This document shows positions 20,230-33,149 of a stretch of 64,000 nucleotides of DNA, piece by piece. The stretch is from Sabethes cyaneus (lineage: Eukaryota > Arthropoda > Insecta > Diptera > Culicidae): the NCBI RefSeq assembly GCF_943734655.1, contig NC_071354.1, forward strand, positions 73,537,338 to 73,601,337, written 5' to 3'. Numbering within the stretch: the first letter of the stretch is position 1; every line of letters begins with the position of its first letter. Position numbers and translations under genes: made by a program. The notes beneath the pieces are model-generated. The model was given only the letters and a program-made list of their open reading frames with translations, was not told where the DNA came from and searched no databases.

Positions 20230-20689
20230 CAACTTACAGACTTACTATTTGCTTCCAGACGTCAAAGCGACGTACGATTCAATTAAAGGAAATGAGCTGT
20301 GATGGATTATGCTTGAATATGGTTTTCCAACAAAACTGATTAAGCTGATACGGGCTTGTCTTGATGGTTCAAAATCAAACGTTAGGCTAGCGGGTGAGAC
20401 ATCGGACTCACTTGTGACGTTAGATGATTTGAAGTAGGGAGATGGGGTATCGAATTTATTGTTCAACATTGCATGGGAAGGTGCTGTTAGATGAACAACA
20501 AACGTGCAGAGAAGCACTACCATCACCACGAAATCTCACATGTTCCTAGGGTCTGTGGACGATATCGACATCATCGGTGCTAACCGTGGAGCTGTGGAAG
20601 AGGCGTACAAGTATCTTAATCTGCGAGGAGAAATTGAAACTGCAGTGGTTTAAAAGATGGAGATGATTTGAAGTAGTCAACGATCAAAC

Positions 20690-20850
20690 GTCTCCTAAGT
20701 TCGGCCCTGATCGCCAAAAAAGTAAAGTAAATAAGACCTATTATCCTACCCGCCGTATTCACCAAACATGGCGATGTTCATCTTCCTTTTATTTCAAATG
20801 ATGAAAAACGAGGTAGCAGCGACTAGAATAACGAAGCATACAAAATAGAA
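20690..20850 (+). pseudogene. mariner-like transposase C-terminal remnant
   Basis: The frame from 20,735 reads DLLSYPPYSPNMAMF, then LFQMMKNEVAAT. This matches the mariner signature PHPPYSPDLAPxDxxLF followed by MKxEL..TR. The third catalytic Asp of the D34D group (in LAPSD) falls where MAMF stands, so it is lost. Only about 50 residues are recognisable. It abuts the RTE end. Confidence 0.55.
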
Positions 20851-20859
20851 CACGTTCGG

Positions 20860-21260
20860 ACGGAACAGAACAGGATTGGCCAGCATCAAAACGTCAAGCT
20901 TAGTTTTTAAGCTGTCAGTGCGGACAAATGTACGCTCCATGAAGAATTATTTGAATTTAATTGAAATGCTCTGAATGTTTACTTGAAATTATTTTTGAAG
21001 ACTTATTTGGAGTTTTCTTTGCAATTTTTCTCTCTACGATTTCCCAACTTCCTAAATACAGACGTCACATGTATGGTCAGTCTATGAAACAATTTTCGTA
21101 CCTTAACGGTTGCAAGTCAAGGAAAATAAAGCAGACAAGACAGAATACGTTCTAATGAGACGGTACAGGATTGGATAGCATCAAAACGGTGAGCATGCCC
21201 TTTGCTTGTTTCCTTTTGTCTTTTTCTGACAAACGTATGCTAATCGTAAAGTTGTTTGAA
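20860..21260 (+). repeat. direct repeat with ACAGGATTGG core
   Basis: GAACAGGATTGGCCAGCATC (20,869) and TACAGGATTGGATAGCATC (21,166) both continue with AAAACG and, about 50-80 bases on, with a GACAAA(C/T)GTA block and TTGAATTT. An old duplication of ~300 bp spacing. Confidence 0.5.
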
Positions 21261-21420
21261 TTTTGGTAAAGCCAAATCAAGTGACTGCTTTAATTATTGT
21301 CACAAATGTGTTATTTTAATGATTTGAATTTCTTCCAAAAATTGATTTGGGAAAGAACAATTATTCGATAGACCAGAACAAATACAGTAGGAGTGTGATT
21401 TCGATTTTGGCAAAGGACAA

Positions 21421-21471
21421 CAGTCCCCAGTCGAGATTCGAACATGCGGCTATTGGTTGGTTAGAGCAGTG
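21421..21471 (-). repeat. SINE head fragment
   Basis: Minus-strand tRNA-like head with CCAACCAATAGCCGCATG and TTCGAATCTCGACTGGGG; no tail. Related to the SINE at 21,629. Confidence 0.55.
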
Positions 21472-21628
21472 GAAATGGAGTGCCATGTAATTATTTAAAA
21501 ACTCAACCACCATCCTTGTGTAAACTTAAGTTTTTATCGCGCTGGGAGGTCAGTTAATTTACAGTTGATATTTTTAGCGGTGCACATATTTTGGATATAT
21601 TTGGATATGGATATATTTTGGACGATTC

Positions 21629-21840
21629 GCCCAGTTAGCTAGCTTCGAGTTACGATGCTGGTCTAACAAGCCTGTCGTCGTATGTTCGAATCTTGGCTAG
21701 GCGATGCTTGCTAGATAGACCCAGTAGGATCGTTACACTGGCCCTGTAATTTTCCTGTACTCTAACAGCCGGCTGCGAAGTCTGTCGATAAAGAAGGGTA
21801 ATGTCCAATGACGGTTTAAGCCCACGGCTCTGCTTTGCTT
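21629..21840 (+). repeat. tRNA-derived SINE, full copy
   Basis: Complete head and tail: GCCCAGTTAGCT, an anticodon arm CTGGT-CTAACAA-GCCTG, B-box-like TGTTCGAATCTTGG, body CAGTAGGATCGTTACACTGG, tail GTCTGTCGATAAAGAAGGGT and ACGGTTTAAGCCCACGGC. The 7-base anticodon loop CTAACAA would place AAC (Val) in the anticodon, so descent from a Val tRNA is possible. Confidence 0.85.
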
Positions 21841-24800
21841 TTAAATTTAGGATATTCTACTATTCTAACGTTATACTTTACGCTGAATTAGCCGCCATTC
21901 AATCTCAACCAATCTCACCAGTACCATTGGAGGCTACACGCTAATTGCTGCGCTATTCATAACCTGCTCGAAACAGTTATCAACGACGCTGGGCACCAAT
22001 TTTGTGTGGCCTCTGTCCGTGCACCCCTTAGCAGTGGTAACCCACGGAACCTTCAAGATATGTATGTATGTATGTATGTATGTAATTTGAAATCGGAACA
22101 ATAGACACCCGGTAATAATTCTCATGTTCTACTTCCCATCACCATCGCCATCGCCATCACCATCGGTGCGCTGCAGGAGTAAGCCACCGCAAAGTGGAAC
22201 ACTTCTCCCCGTGGAAACCGCAAACGAGCCTTCCATCCAATACCTGTCTGGCTAATACTTGTCGGTTAGACGGAGGTGTCGAAACCATGATTGGTGCGAT
22301 AGCTCTGCAGAGCGTCAACTCCGTGTTCCGTATCGCGAAACACGGGAAACGGATCGTTACCGTTTTACAGCGATGCGCAGGCCCTACGGCGCCGTGCCAC
22401 ATTGAAGTAGCCGCCGCCGTTGCCGCTTGATCACATCGAAAGCAGTTGAATATCGAAACTCACGTTTTTCTCTGATGGGGATCTAGCAATAGGCCGGTTG
22501 GCTATAGTTCCCATGGCTGTCAACGTCTTACACTACGTGATCGTCGTGATTGCTTCCTTCGGATTGACATTGTTTTTTACAGCTGATTTGGTTTTGTCTG
22601 GTTGATGCTGCCAAATCAAAATAGCTCGTGACTTCGGCAGTTCAAACAAATCATATCAAATCATTCATTCATTCGCTAGTACGACTGATGTAATCAAACT
22701 GGCAGGAAAAGAATTACAAGAAAACGAAATTGGCTCTATGCAGCTCCATTCATCATAAGTGGATTGGTAATGGTACTAGCCGATTTCCGAAGAGTTTATG
22801 GTTTGTAGCGGGCCATTGTTTCCAACCAACATTGCATCCACCGCCAAGCACTAGGATTGTAACGGCAAAGTAGGTACAACGTTCCACGATTGGAAAAGTG
22901 AAAGTCATCGTGCAACCAAGATTTAGTAGTTTCGGAATCGCAATAACTTCTAGATTTTGCTGCTTGCGAATGACAGACCCCGAATAGGGCCCCCTCAATC
23001 GGAAATTTCATCATAAGCCGCGATTGATTGACAGGACCGACGACTCCCACCTACTACTACAGCATCGGTTGGCATTTACAGCTGACTGGAGCGAAAACTT
23101 ATAATGTAAGTAATCTAATATGAATGCCAACGTAACTAATGAGAACGAATTCAACGCATTCGTTTGGTTTTCCCGCTCAATTTTGTCGTTCAAAAGTCTT
23201 ATGAAAGATTTGAATTTAGACAACGTACCACGCCTCTTTTATTTTATGCAAACATTGTTGCTGATTCTGACATTTTGTCACGGTACGCACCACAGAATCA
23301 CAGGAGTTGTAATAATATTGTTCAATATTTCAACTAGCCATAACTCTCAGGGTTAAATCACATAAGTCTTAATTTTATTAATGTTGAAGTTACTCATAAA
23401 ACAAAAAATTACCCGTCAGCCAGTTAGTCTAACGAGCGACAATCTATTGTATCGTACAGAAGTGCGATAAGGAACCCAATATCAATAAACCAGCAAGAAA
23501 AAAGTGGTCGCCCCTGTTCACTTTACCACAACATAAAAAATAATACGGTCAAGTTGTGGCGAAAGCAGACTTTTGTGCTAATAAATGACAACCAACCAAA
23601 CGTGTGTCACAAGTAGATACGGCCAATTGACAATGTTTGCATTATTATCGCTCGCTTGGCGTGCTATCATTTAATTGATGAATTATAATTGCTTGAAAAT
23701 TGATGATGAAGTTGAAGAATGGTAATAAAAACCCTCGGAATGTCAAAGATTTTCATTATAAGATACTATGGAAATTTTATCTATGGAAATCGTAATAAAA
23801 ATAAATTTGTCTTTTAAAATTGCACGATGACGTTATGTCTAACCACATTAAACATACCTAATATCGAGTAGCATGTAATGTTAATCCATAACCTTCGTTT
23901 TATTCACGAACGAAACCGATATTAATCCAATTGAGTTTATAATAATTATTTATGACCATTTTTTAATAATGAAAGTTTCAGAAATTCTAACTTACTTGGA
24001 GAATAGTGACTAGGAAGCAATGTTGCTAATTTTCATGGCGATGATCGCTCATCAGCTCATTAGCGATTTAAATTTTGATAATTGTTAACTCTGTCTTACC
24101 CTATTCCCTCACGAAGAATCGCCGACGCCGAAGCTGGTGAGACAAATATGAATGGATTACGCTAGCAAATACTCACTCACTCACTACCTCTGTCTCACGT
24201 TCACTGGTCATCACTTTCCCATCATTTTCAAATCACTTTCAAAATCATTGCTCGATCAAAAAATATAGCGTTATTTGAGTCACCTATGATAATTACACTT
24301 GCGACGTCAGATAAAACCAGTAACTTCGAGCGGCCAATGGACAAACAAAATGATTTCAATATCTAGTTTTTCAATGAAATTTTAATTATAAGTCTTCTGG
24401 GTATAAAAGAATTTAGATGTTGTGAAGTGATTTATATGTTTTTCCCTAAGAATGTATAATTCAAGTATTTCAGATGCTAAGAGTCGAACTGAAAAAGTAG
24501 CATTACAAGTTTTTGGATGATTCTACGATAACAAACTTGAAATGCGATGTTTTTTCCTTGAAATACTGCGGTATTGTTCATAATAGCAGCAAAAAAACTG
24601 TTTGGTCAGGGTGCTACCGATTTAATAGCTCTATAAAACTAACAGATTTATTGCGGATTGACAAGCAACCGCGATAAGATCAATTTTGATTGGTGCGCCA
24701 TTTTGTATTGCTACGCCACACTTATGGTAAGTTTATAAGAGACGTAGTACAGCCAACAAGTTTTAACGTGGTAATATAAGCAACCACAATAAATTTGCTT

Positions 24801-25004
24801 TATTAACAGTTTTATTATGGTTTTCTAGCTTGCTATAAGTGTGTTTGGACTCGAATCCTTTGCGCAATACCACAATAAAACCAGAGGTAATGATTAATAC
24901 CGCAATAAAACCTTTATAAAATTCAAGTAAAACCAAGTGGCTTTAGAATTGTTACTTTGGTGGAGGCACACAGGTGAATACATTGAAAATACACCATTTA
25001 CTAG
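21841..25004. other. unassigned stretch
   Basis: No supported gene. Holds a (TATG)n microsatellite at 22,060-22,083 and a CATCGC/CATCAC run near 22,140-22,166. Open frames on both strands at 22,157-22,430 and 22,753-23,356 lack recognised domains. A short CACTCACTCACTAC run is at 24,173. Confidence 0.5.
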
Positions 25005-25759
25005 ATTGCTAGATTGCAGAAAATTCTCGCTAAAGATCATTCTAATGGGTTAGGTACTTTGAAAAAAGAGGATGGCTCTTTTACTAGCTCAACAAAGGAA
25101 ACATTAGAGTTAATGATGAGAACACATTTTCCCTGTTCAATCAATAATACATACGGAGACCAAAGTGCACCGCCATTGAGAACTGTAAATCTTGAAGCCA
25201 GGATAGACGTTCACGAAATAATGAATGAAATAACTGGGTTAGATAGAAACAGGAATGATGCTTGTACTATGGCCAAAAAAAATTTTACGAGAAGCAAGGT
25301 TGAGTTGGCGATTAACACATTTGAACACTTAAAATCACCGGGTAGGGATGGAGTTTTTCCTGTACTACTACAGAAGGGCAAGTAGTTAACTCCTATTCTA
25401 ACAAACCTTTTTCAATCAAGCCTGACACTAGGTCATATACCAGCAGTATGGCGACAAGTACGGGTTATGTTCTTTCCGAAGGCTAATAAGAATTGGATGC
25501 TTTACTCTATATACATTCATTGCATCAGTTTATACAATTAGAAGCAGAAAAGAGTGCTCTGAGGATCAAAAGATCAATGAAACTCTTTGAAGGTGATTTA
25601 ACAGGTCATCTCAGTATTCTAAAAACCATTAGTATTAATCCTCTTGGAACCAATAATGAACGTTGGATGGAGAAAAAATACAACTTTAATCGAATATTTC
25701 GTGTATTTGAGCCTAGGCGTGATTCTTGGGAAGATGGTGGTCCCGATCTTCGTCCAGGC

Positions 25760-26445
25760 TCGACCGTTTTCTATACAGACGGTTCAAAAATGGACAATCA
25801 AGTGGGAGCAGGAGTAACTGGGCCCAAGAATATACAGATCAATTTCTATGGGCAGATGGCCAACTGTATTCCAAGCTGAAATACAAGCAATTTTAGAATG
25901 TACAACTGTGTGCTTACGCAGGAACTATAGACCTTCAAATATTGTCATGTCCGACGGCCAAGCAGCTCTGAACGCTCTAAACTCGGCGACATGCACATCA
26001 AAACTTGTCTGGGAATATATTCAATACTCCAAAAATTGTTTTGTCGTACCAAGTCAACTTGTACTGGGTCGCAGGTCACTGTGGAATCGATGGAAATGAA
26101 AGAGCTGATGCACTAGCAAGACTCGGATCATCTCATCAATTTGTAGGACCTGAGTCCTTCTGTGGCTTATCTGCTTCTGCTTTAAAAATGGAGCTAAAAG
26201 CATGGCAATGTACGAAAGTGGAATCAAATTGGAATAAAACTTGCAATGCAAGGCAGTCGAAACGGTTTATCTCTCCAAACGTTTCAATGACTCGCAAAAT
26301 CCTGAAGCTTTCGAAGAAAGATCTAAGCATTTATACTGGTCTTATAACTGGACATTGTCCGAGCCGCTATCATCTGAAGCTAATGGGAAAACTTCAAGAC
26401 TCGGAACACCTGTTATGCCGACAATTCTCAATGAAAGATTAAGGT
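25760..26445 (+). pseudogene. LOA RNase H domain remnant
   Basis: FYTDGSKMDNQVGAGV, then after a frameshift at ~25,860 FQAEIQAILECT, VMSDGQAALNAL, and after another near 26,040 WVAGHCGIDGNERADALARL. The four acidic/His catalytic positions of RNase H (D of TDGS, E of QAE, D of SDG, H and D of AGH...ADALA) are all still readable though spread over three frames. Downstream tail LITGHCPSRYHLKLMG. Confidence 0.8.
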
Positions 26446-26619
26446 CCTTCGAAAAAGGGCTGTTAGAGCCCTCTGATATTTGGAGAACAACTCCCAGCAC
26501 AGTAGTGCACTTCATCCGAAGTGCATCACCGGGTTGGGCAAATGCTATTAGTCAAACAACAACGATCACTTCTGATAGTGGTGCGTCATCTTGACAACAT
26601 AGCTATAATAAAACGGGTA

Positions 26620-26810
26620 TATAACACAATAGATCAAACAAATGGTCGCAGTGATAAAAATACCCAGCATAAGTACTGAAAGAAGTAAATTCAAGTCTCC
26701 AAAAATCGAAGGCTAGAGAATGAGTATAAAATATACCACAATAGTTCAAAATAATGGACGCAGTGGTAAGAGTACCCAACAGAAAAGGACGAGTACGAAA
26801 TGGGGAAGGC
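26620..26810 (+). repeat. LOA 3' UTR tandem duplication
   Basis: CACAATAGATCAAA (26,625) and CACAATAGTTCAAA (26,737) start two similar blocks 112 bp apart, each followed by AATGGTCGCAGTG or AATGGACGCAGTG and then TACCCA. This is the element's non-coding 3' end. Confidence 0.7.
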
Positions 26811-27372
26811 AACTAGGAAGAAACGGCTCAACATAGCTCTGACCATCTCAAGCTCCTACCTAGCGCTTTCACGTAACCATACTCGGAAATACTGCAATTT
26901 TAATTTCAGAAGTCGAACTGGGAGGTGCGGGATAGTGCGGTTTTCGATGTGTAATCTTATGACTGTAGTTTTAGGCAAACCATTGAATCAACTATTATCC
27001 GCGTATTAACTAATGTTTTTGGTACTTGTTATCAATCTATTCTCTGAAAGCGAAATAAAACGGTATATCCTTGCCCTATTACAGCTTGGCTGCCGGTCTA
27101 AATACTATTAGTTCATCCCTGAGGGTCAGAAGTATTACTTCATCTTTATTAGCAAAGATACTCCTAACGACAGTAAATAAATCATTTTCTATATGGTAAG
27201 CGTCTGGTACGGGAGGTCCACGCTTTCTTGTTTCCTGTTAACTTCAAGGCGTTAAATGGAATTACGCATCATTTATGGTTCCACTTCACTTCTTGAAATG
27301 TTTTAGGCAATATTTAACATAATAAAAACAATACTTGACATTAAAAATTGTGATTTGATATAACGTACGTTT

Positions 27373-27416
27373 CGATAGTACGTACGCTAAACGATACGCG
27401 GGTGTACGTACTATCG
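27373..27416. repeat. inverted repeat, 13-bp stem
   Basis: CGATAGTACGTAC (27,373-27,385) is perfectly inverted at 27,404-27,416 across an 18-base loop. Confidence 0.85.
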
Positions 27417-30170
27417 AGGTATACCTGTACTGCGCAGCTGGCCTGGCCATTGACAAGAAAAAATATAGATTCATGTAATCGTCATTTCCAGGATGCTTTC
27501 AAGAATTGGCTGCATTAGAATGAGATTAGTTTAGATTAAATTAGACTAAAAATCGAAGATTACAGAATATTTTTCTTTCGAAAGGCGAAAGGGTCAATAG
27601 CTACGGAACCCGCAAACGTGAAGCAATAAATAGCTGGATTTAAATCTGTATCCTGGTGTCTCTGACAGTTTGTACTGACCAATTACACCAGCGAACCATG
27701 CTGATCATGTATCAAAAATACGAGGCAGATTATTTTCTCCTTTCTAACCCAACAATAACCAAAATAGACCCGATGTAAAAGGTTTAAAACAGATATCAAA
27801 AAAGGTTTTCTTTGTAAAATACTATACTTGCTGTACTTAAACAACTGTACTAACTCGGAACTGAAGTTGAATCGGAAGCCGACATCCAAAGACGTCATAG
27901 GAAGTAACAACGCCTATAGACAGGAACACAAAACAGTCATTAAGCCAACAAAAAGCCACTGTACAAAAGCGTGAACCACAATTCAAGCCAAGCTTTCAAA
28001 CCGAAGCGAAAAACATAGTCCACGTTCCACAAGCATTGCGATTAGCACAAATTGCTGCTGGAAGCATTACAATACGATAGCTCAATTTCGCGCTAGTAAC
28101 CACCGCTGCGGCCACAGCAGCTAGCATTAATTTAGTATTAATACCTTCCTGTATATGCGACATCAAACTTTCCTGTATTTGGTGCTTTCCACCGCACGAC
28201 TTTGGTTAGCCCATCGCCGACAACCACGAAATGGAAAATTGGTCTTCCACTTAAACAACACTATTCTCGTATGGTTCACTCTAATGAATGGTACCCGGAG
28301 GTCGGAAGAAAATCGGAAAAATTTTCAAATCAGCCAACAAACAAGAGCAGCACAACGCGCATGCTGGCGGATATAATTTTTGCCGTAAAAGATCGCCATA
28401 GCTCGCAATAATCATTGTCTAATGGAATGGCAGTCTATTGACTGCCCAAAACCACAGCCACATTGTTAACGGTGTGGCCGCGTGTGTGTTAGTGAGATAT
28501 GATAATAAACTTCTTCTCATGAAAAACAACAACCAGACTGAGTTGTTTCGGACACAAACGACGGAATGATCGGAACGGAACGAAAGCGAAATTTTACAGT
28601 TAACTGTAATAGCGACGAAAATTGCCAACTTGAGAGCTCCCGCAATCACTGGATCAAAAACAAAATGGGATTTGTTTGGAAGTTCAACGCACCTTTCGAG
28701 TACCAATTTTTTACTGGTTGTATTTACTGCCAGTACTGATGTTAATTAAACACTAAACTTTGCTTGATTGTAACTTTACAATTTAATCAATGTGGATAAA
28801 ATATTCCGAAATCAAGATTTTCGTAAACGAAAACATCGCTCTATAGCTTTACTCGCATTTTTGCGTGTCCAGTTCTGAAGTACTTGATTGCTTTTTTATC
28901 GTCCGAAGAATAATAGAACTAATGCTCAAAGTTCAACACACTTCATAACGCTTCCCCAAAACTAGTACGTAAAACTTGTTTTTAAACATTGCGAACGTTC
29001 AACCTTCTCGGGCAACATCTGTTTACGTAATTTGCCGAAACAACACTTTACCGAAAGATAAAAAACAACAGTAGCCCCACTATGGAAACCCCCGCTGGAG
29101 CAGTCCGTTATGCATCGCAATTAGAACAGTTTTCCAACGAACTGGCGTTCCAGGCTGTTGTTATCAATCTGCCAAAATTGCATAATAAGCCATTTATCTG
29201 CAGTTGAAAAGTTCGCAGCACAAAACGTAATAAAATTTAGTGCAAAACTTGGGGCTAAGTTGTTGATGGCAAATGTATGCCAACTTGAGGCACAAGTTGA
29301 CAAAATAGTTCGCAACCGGTGGCACGACATTTTGGCTCGTCCGCTGTGATAGTGACCCACAAGCTATTGCGCAAGGTTGCGCTCTTTTGCAGAGTTAGGT
29401 AACCATACACCACACACTGCACTGCCTGCCTATGCCTCCTCCTGACCGACTGGAGCTGGAATGCATCGACAGCTGATTGTTGCAGTGACATTTAAAATTT
29501 GCATGGCATTATTTGCAGTATACTGTATCGAGTTTCACTCGATCGTTCACTAGATGAAACATCAACTAAGAACTAGAGCAGTACAAACAGGAAGAAGATC
29601 CAGTTTAAAATAAAGCGGAAACAAGTTTCCTATTTTGGTCTTTGGTTTTTGTTAGATGGCAGAGTACAGTGGAAACTGAATCATCATCCCGGATTGCCAC
29701 ACGTTTCATATGACGAAGAGGATGTCGATTCGATCTGCACTGCACAGGTAGTTGTGTTTGAGGATTGTTGATTTTCTTGTCTCTTTTCAGGGATCATGGT
29801 TTCGACGCGATCGCGCTCGTTCTTCCCATCCCAAATAAAGCATACGAGCAACATGAAAACATCCGGAGCAAGAGCAAACAGGAGATATCGCGTAACGGCA
29901 GATCGTAAAATAAAATATATTGGCGATGGTAGCAACAACAGCGACGGTAATAACTCTTGTAGCAACTAAACGATTCATCCGAAGGAACATGAGAACATGC
30001 TTGTCGGTACAGAATTATGGGGTGAAACTAACACTAATTACTCATTGCTAAATAAGACAAATGCAATTCATTTTATGGATTCTTTAGAATGCTCCTTTTT
30101 AAGTTTTGCTTTGGTAAGTTATGGACATTTGACGTATTGCTGGAGTCACAAGCTGGAATTCTTTGTTTCA

Positions 30171-30212
30171 GGATAAACTTTACCTATCCTTTCGATAGGT
30201 AACGTGTTATCC
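30171..30212. repeat. nested inverted repeat
   Basis: TTACCTATC (30,180-30,188) pairs with GATAGGTAA (30,194-30,202) over a 5-base loop; outside it GGATAA (30,171-30,176) pairs with TTATCC (30,207-30,212). Confidence 0.8.
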
Positions 30213-33149
30213 AAAACAGAAAGAATATTTGGGGATGTGCATGTTTCCCCATATCAAAAACATCGGTAAAGTTCAATCGTAGGTAAATTAGAGAACGTTA
30301 AGTCGGGAAGGCTTCTGAAGTAAAGCTTAAGAAGATTTCGCATGGAATTGCTCTTAAGTAGAACAGCTTATACTTAATCACTCTTGCATATTGGAAATTT
30401 CTATGCTGGTGATGCCGAAATTGCATTGAAATATTTAGAATATTGTTTCTACTTTGTAAACAAATACACAAACAATATTTCAGAAATTTGTTTGAATAAT
30501 CAAGTAATCAAAATTATTATTACAGAAAGGAATAAAAAATTTGAATTGATGTTAAATTCGCATTAAAACTCAAATTACTTCCCAAAATGCACATAAATAT
30601 GTTTCGTCCTACGTAAAGAAACAAAAACAATAAAACAAATACCCTGCTTACAATGATTAGGGCGCACAGCTAATTAACTCTGATTTCAAATCAACTCACA
30701 AAAGCAATAGAGAAGCAAAACACATCTTCAGGATCTTATTTTGTCCTCCTTTGGAGCACACCGAGCACTCGCCAAGGAGTGTGTGTGCTCATTAATGCGT
30801 GAGGAGTCTATAGAAGAACCGGTATGATCCACCCGGGACCGCCACCGCTTAGACCCCATATATGTATGTATACATACGGGTCTGCCCTCGCGGCCTCTTC
30901 ACGGCGGCGGCGGCGTCGGCACAAGTACCATAAAAAGGCACAGTCTTGCCGTTTTCGGAATTTAAGACGCAACGAATCTGGCCCGTAACCAACCAACCAG
31001 TGAATGAGTACTGTTAAGTGTAACTGTTGTTGGTGCCATGCCACTTGCCAAGCGCGCTTGAACAACATCGGATTCCGCATACATGTGTAGGTGTTTGTGC
31101 AGGAATGGTAGCTGCACTGTTGACCGAATTTTCTCCACTCAACGATAAAAAAAAGTTACCCAAGGTGGAACGTTTATCAAGTTTATTTTTTGTCAAATGT
31201 CACGCGAGTTTATACGGCATCAAACTGATTAATTTTAGACAAGCAGACCTCACCAACTATAGAGAACTTATTACTGTCGCTGTTGTTGCTACCATCGACA
31301 AATCTTCCATTCACCAGTTTATATAGACGTACCGGTTTGTTCAGTTTCCCAGAGACTCGGCCACAGTGCAGAGATAGGTACAGCGTTGTTCCAACTCAGG
31401 TAATGTAGTACCACATCTCCGATGCCGGTTGTCGACTACCCGCGGTTTCACTCCGATGAACCCGGGCGCAATGGTTTCAGCTGATCTCTCCTCAATTGTT
31501 ACAATCAATTGCACAAGGTACTGGTATATTCCACTTATCTTTCCCACTCGTTACACTTGTCTATCTCTTTCACACCCGCAAACTGATGTATTTCCAATGC
31601 AGTAATGGTTCGTCTATTTCATTTCACGTCCACAACAATCAACTGCATCTATAGTCGATGAAAACCAAACTTTAGCAGACACACAAACTATTGTTACCGT
31701 TGTAGATTCTACTATTTTCACAGTCAGCCGGACTATGGTATCAACCAGGCCAGCAATACTATAGGTGCGCTATTGTTCACCAATCCCCGCACATACATGT
31801 ATCACGGTGAACGGCTAATTTGCATAACGTTTCTTTCTTCACATCTCTCATCAAAACAATAGGCAATTTATGATTATCTCTCACTTCTTCTCCCCAAGCT
31901 GGCTGCATAAGGTTTGACTCATTTCTTCATCTCCTTGCTTGAGTTAACGAAATCAAATGCTCGGTATGTTTGAGGTAAAAGTAAAAAATACCATATTCGT
32001 CAGTTGTTAATTCGAATCGCACTGTACGAGCTAAGCAAATGCAGTTAAAACACAATGGTTAAAATGTGACAGTTGATTCAGTTTCCTTGCAGCATTTAAT
32101 CCGTGGTCACAAGTTGAAACAGTAAATCCATTGTTTGCAAACCCCGGTATGGATCCAAACTTAGTACAAACCAAAAAAAATCAACCTTTTAACGTATACG
32201 ATAATTCACCCCAAAACACGGTCATAAGTGTTACACCGCCTGAACCCGACAGTGGTTGACCACAAACTGAAGTTGCTTGGTCGTTCCCCACACTCCCACT
32301 CTCACTCTCTTTCTCTTGCGGGTGTGCTCATTCTCTCCAATCCTGCCCGCGTTCTCTTTAGTGCAAGAGGAAAAGTATAGTGTTGAACTATACTGAACTG
32401 ACTCTGACTGTTCAGTATGCAGCCATATCCAAACACCGCAACCGCACTGGCACTATGAAAATGAGAACTCTAGCTGGTGTTACGGTACGGTATGCCAGTT
32501 GGAACCAGTGCCAACCACTGTAGTATCTACCTATAGATAATACAATACAACACACGGTTTTAGTTTCGAGAGAGTTTTACGACTCAGCTTCTGGCGAACA
32601 ATTATATTTTCTCTTCGCAACTGAAGCAGCTGTTTTGCAACCATGAAACATGAAGAAGAGAAAAATTCAATCAATGGACAAAATCGAATAACACCGGTCG
32701 TACATGTGATTCTGTTCGGAAAAGTATTGTAACTGTAGTCAAATGGCATGAATTTGACTGTGAAATACCTGTAAGCGTCAAGTGGTTTAGAATTTGGTGT
32801 ATTTTAAATCATGGGCGCCATCCACCCAGACGCAAACAAACAAACACATCATAATGTAGAATTTTTGTTATGTTTCCAAAGAACAGTAAGTCTAAATAAC
32901 AAAAGAAGTTTAGGGGGTACCCTACTCTGGAAAATCGGAAAATTGAATTATCTTTTTTTTACATTTTCGAGCGGCTTATACCTTCAAAAACGTCCTCCCC
33001 AAAGGATTTTTTGATAACTGATCTCCTTGAAAAGACTGCAAAAACTGTAAGCCTACCTCAAGGGAAGTGCATCGCTGCACGAAATTCTTCAACGCGTTTT
33101 TCTTCAAACCACGTTTTTTCAGCTGACGGTACGTATAAGTATCTCAGAA

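Larger units (their letters stand above)
19140..20645 (+). mobile_element. RTE-clade retrotransposon, second lineage, twice interrupted
   Basis: Reading order: SRSHRLEYSNYRGITLLNSA then YKILSRILFHRLSN (to 19,252); an inserted TA-flanked element; FVGEYQCG and QMFTLLRILDDFREY (to 19,709); a second inserted element; then the frame around 20,280 gives LWWIMLEYGFPTKLIKLIRA, then DDLKQGDGVSNLLFNIA, then SVDDIDIIGAN at 20,551-20,583. The usual FADD box has become SVDD, keeping both Asp. Stop codons and frameshifts abound. Wording differs from the other RTE copies here, so it is a separate lineage. Truncated at both ends. Confidence 0.8.
25005..26815 (+). mobile_element. LOA-clade non-LTR retrotransposon, internally deleted
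   Basis: Ordered protein pieces: KILAKDHSNGLGTLKKEDGS (25,017), KSPGRDGVFPVLLQKG (25,335), an in-frame TAG at 25,383, LTPILTNLFQSSLTLGHIPA and VWRQVRVMFFPKAN, then at about 25,489 an abrupt jump and frame change to LDALLYIHSLHQFIQLEAEK, then the RNase H domain (25,760-26,130) and LSIYTGLITGHCPSRYHLK. The order linker, RT, RNase H and the final GHC...CxxF zinc-like tail fits the LOA clade (Lian, Bilbo, Baggins). The RT palm with its YADD box is deleted. 5' truncated. No longer functional. Confidence 0.8.
26816..33140. other. unassigned stretch with two hairpins
   Basis: No supported gene, RNA gene or known element in 6.3 kb. Contains hairpins at 27,373-27,416 and 30,171-30,212 (listed separately), a TATGTATGTAT run near 30,861, a CGGCGGCGGCG run near 30,904, and a CT-rich tract at 32,290-32,315. 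All open frames are under 100 codons and occur on both strands. Confidence 0.5.

Noticed and set aside
19548..20339. Long overlapping frames of up to 203 codons on both strands
   Set aside because: They are the CGCGTAAATTCCG satellite read in different frames; no stop-free bias beyond the repeat.
30831..30930. GC-rich block with CGG repeats as a promoter or 5' exon
   Set aside because: No TATA/initiator pair, no open frame with known motif; simple repeat is enough to explain it.
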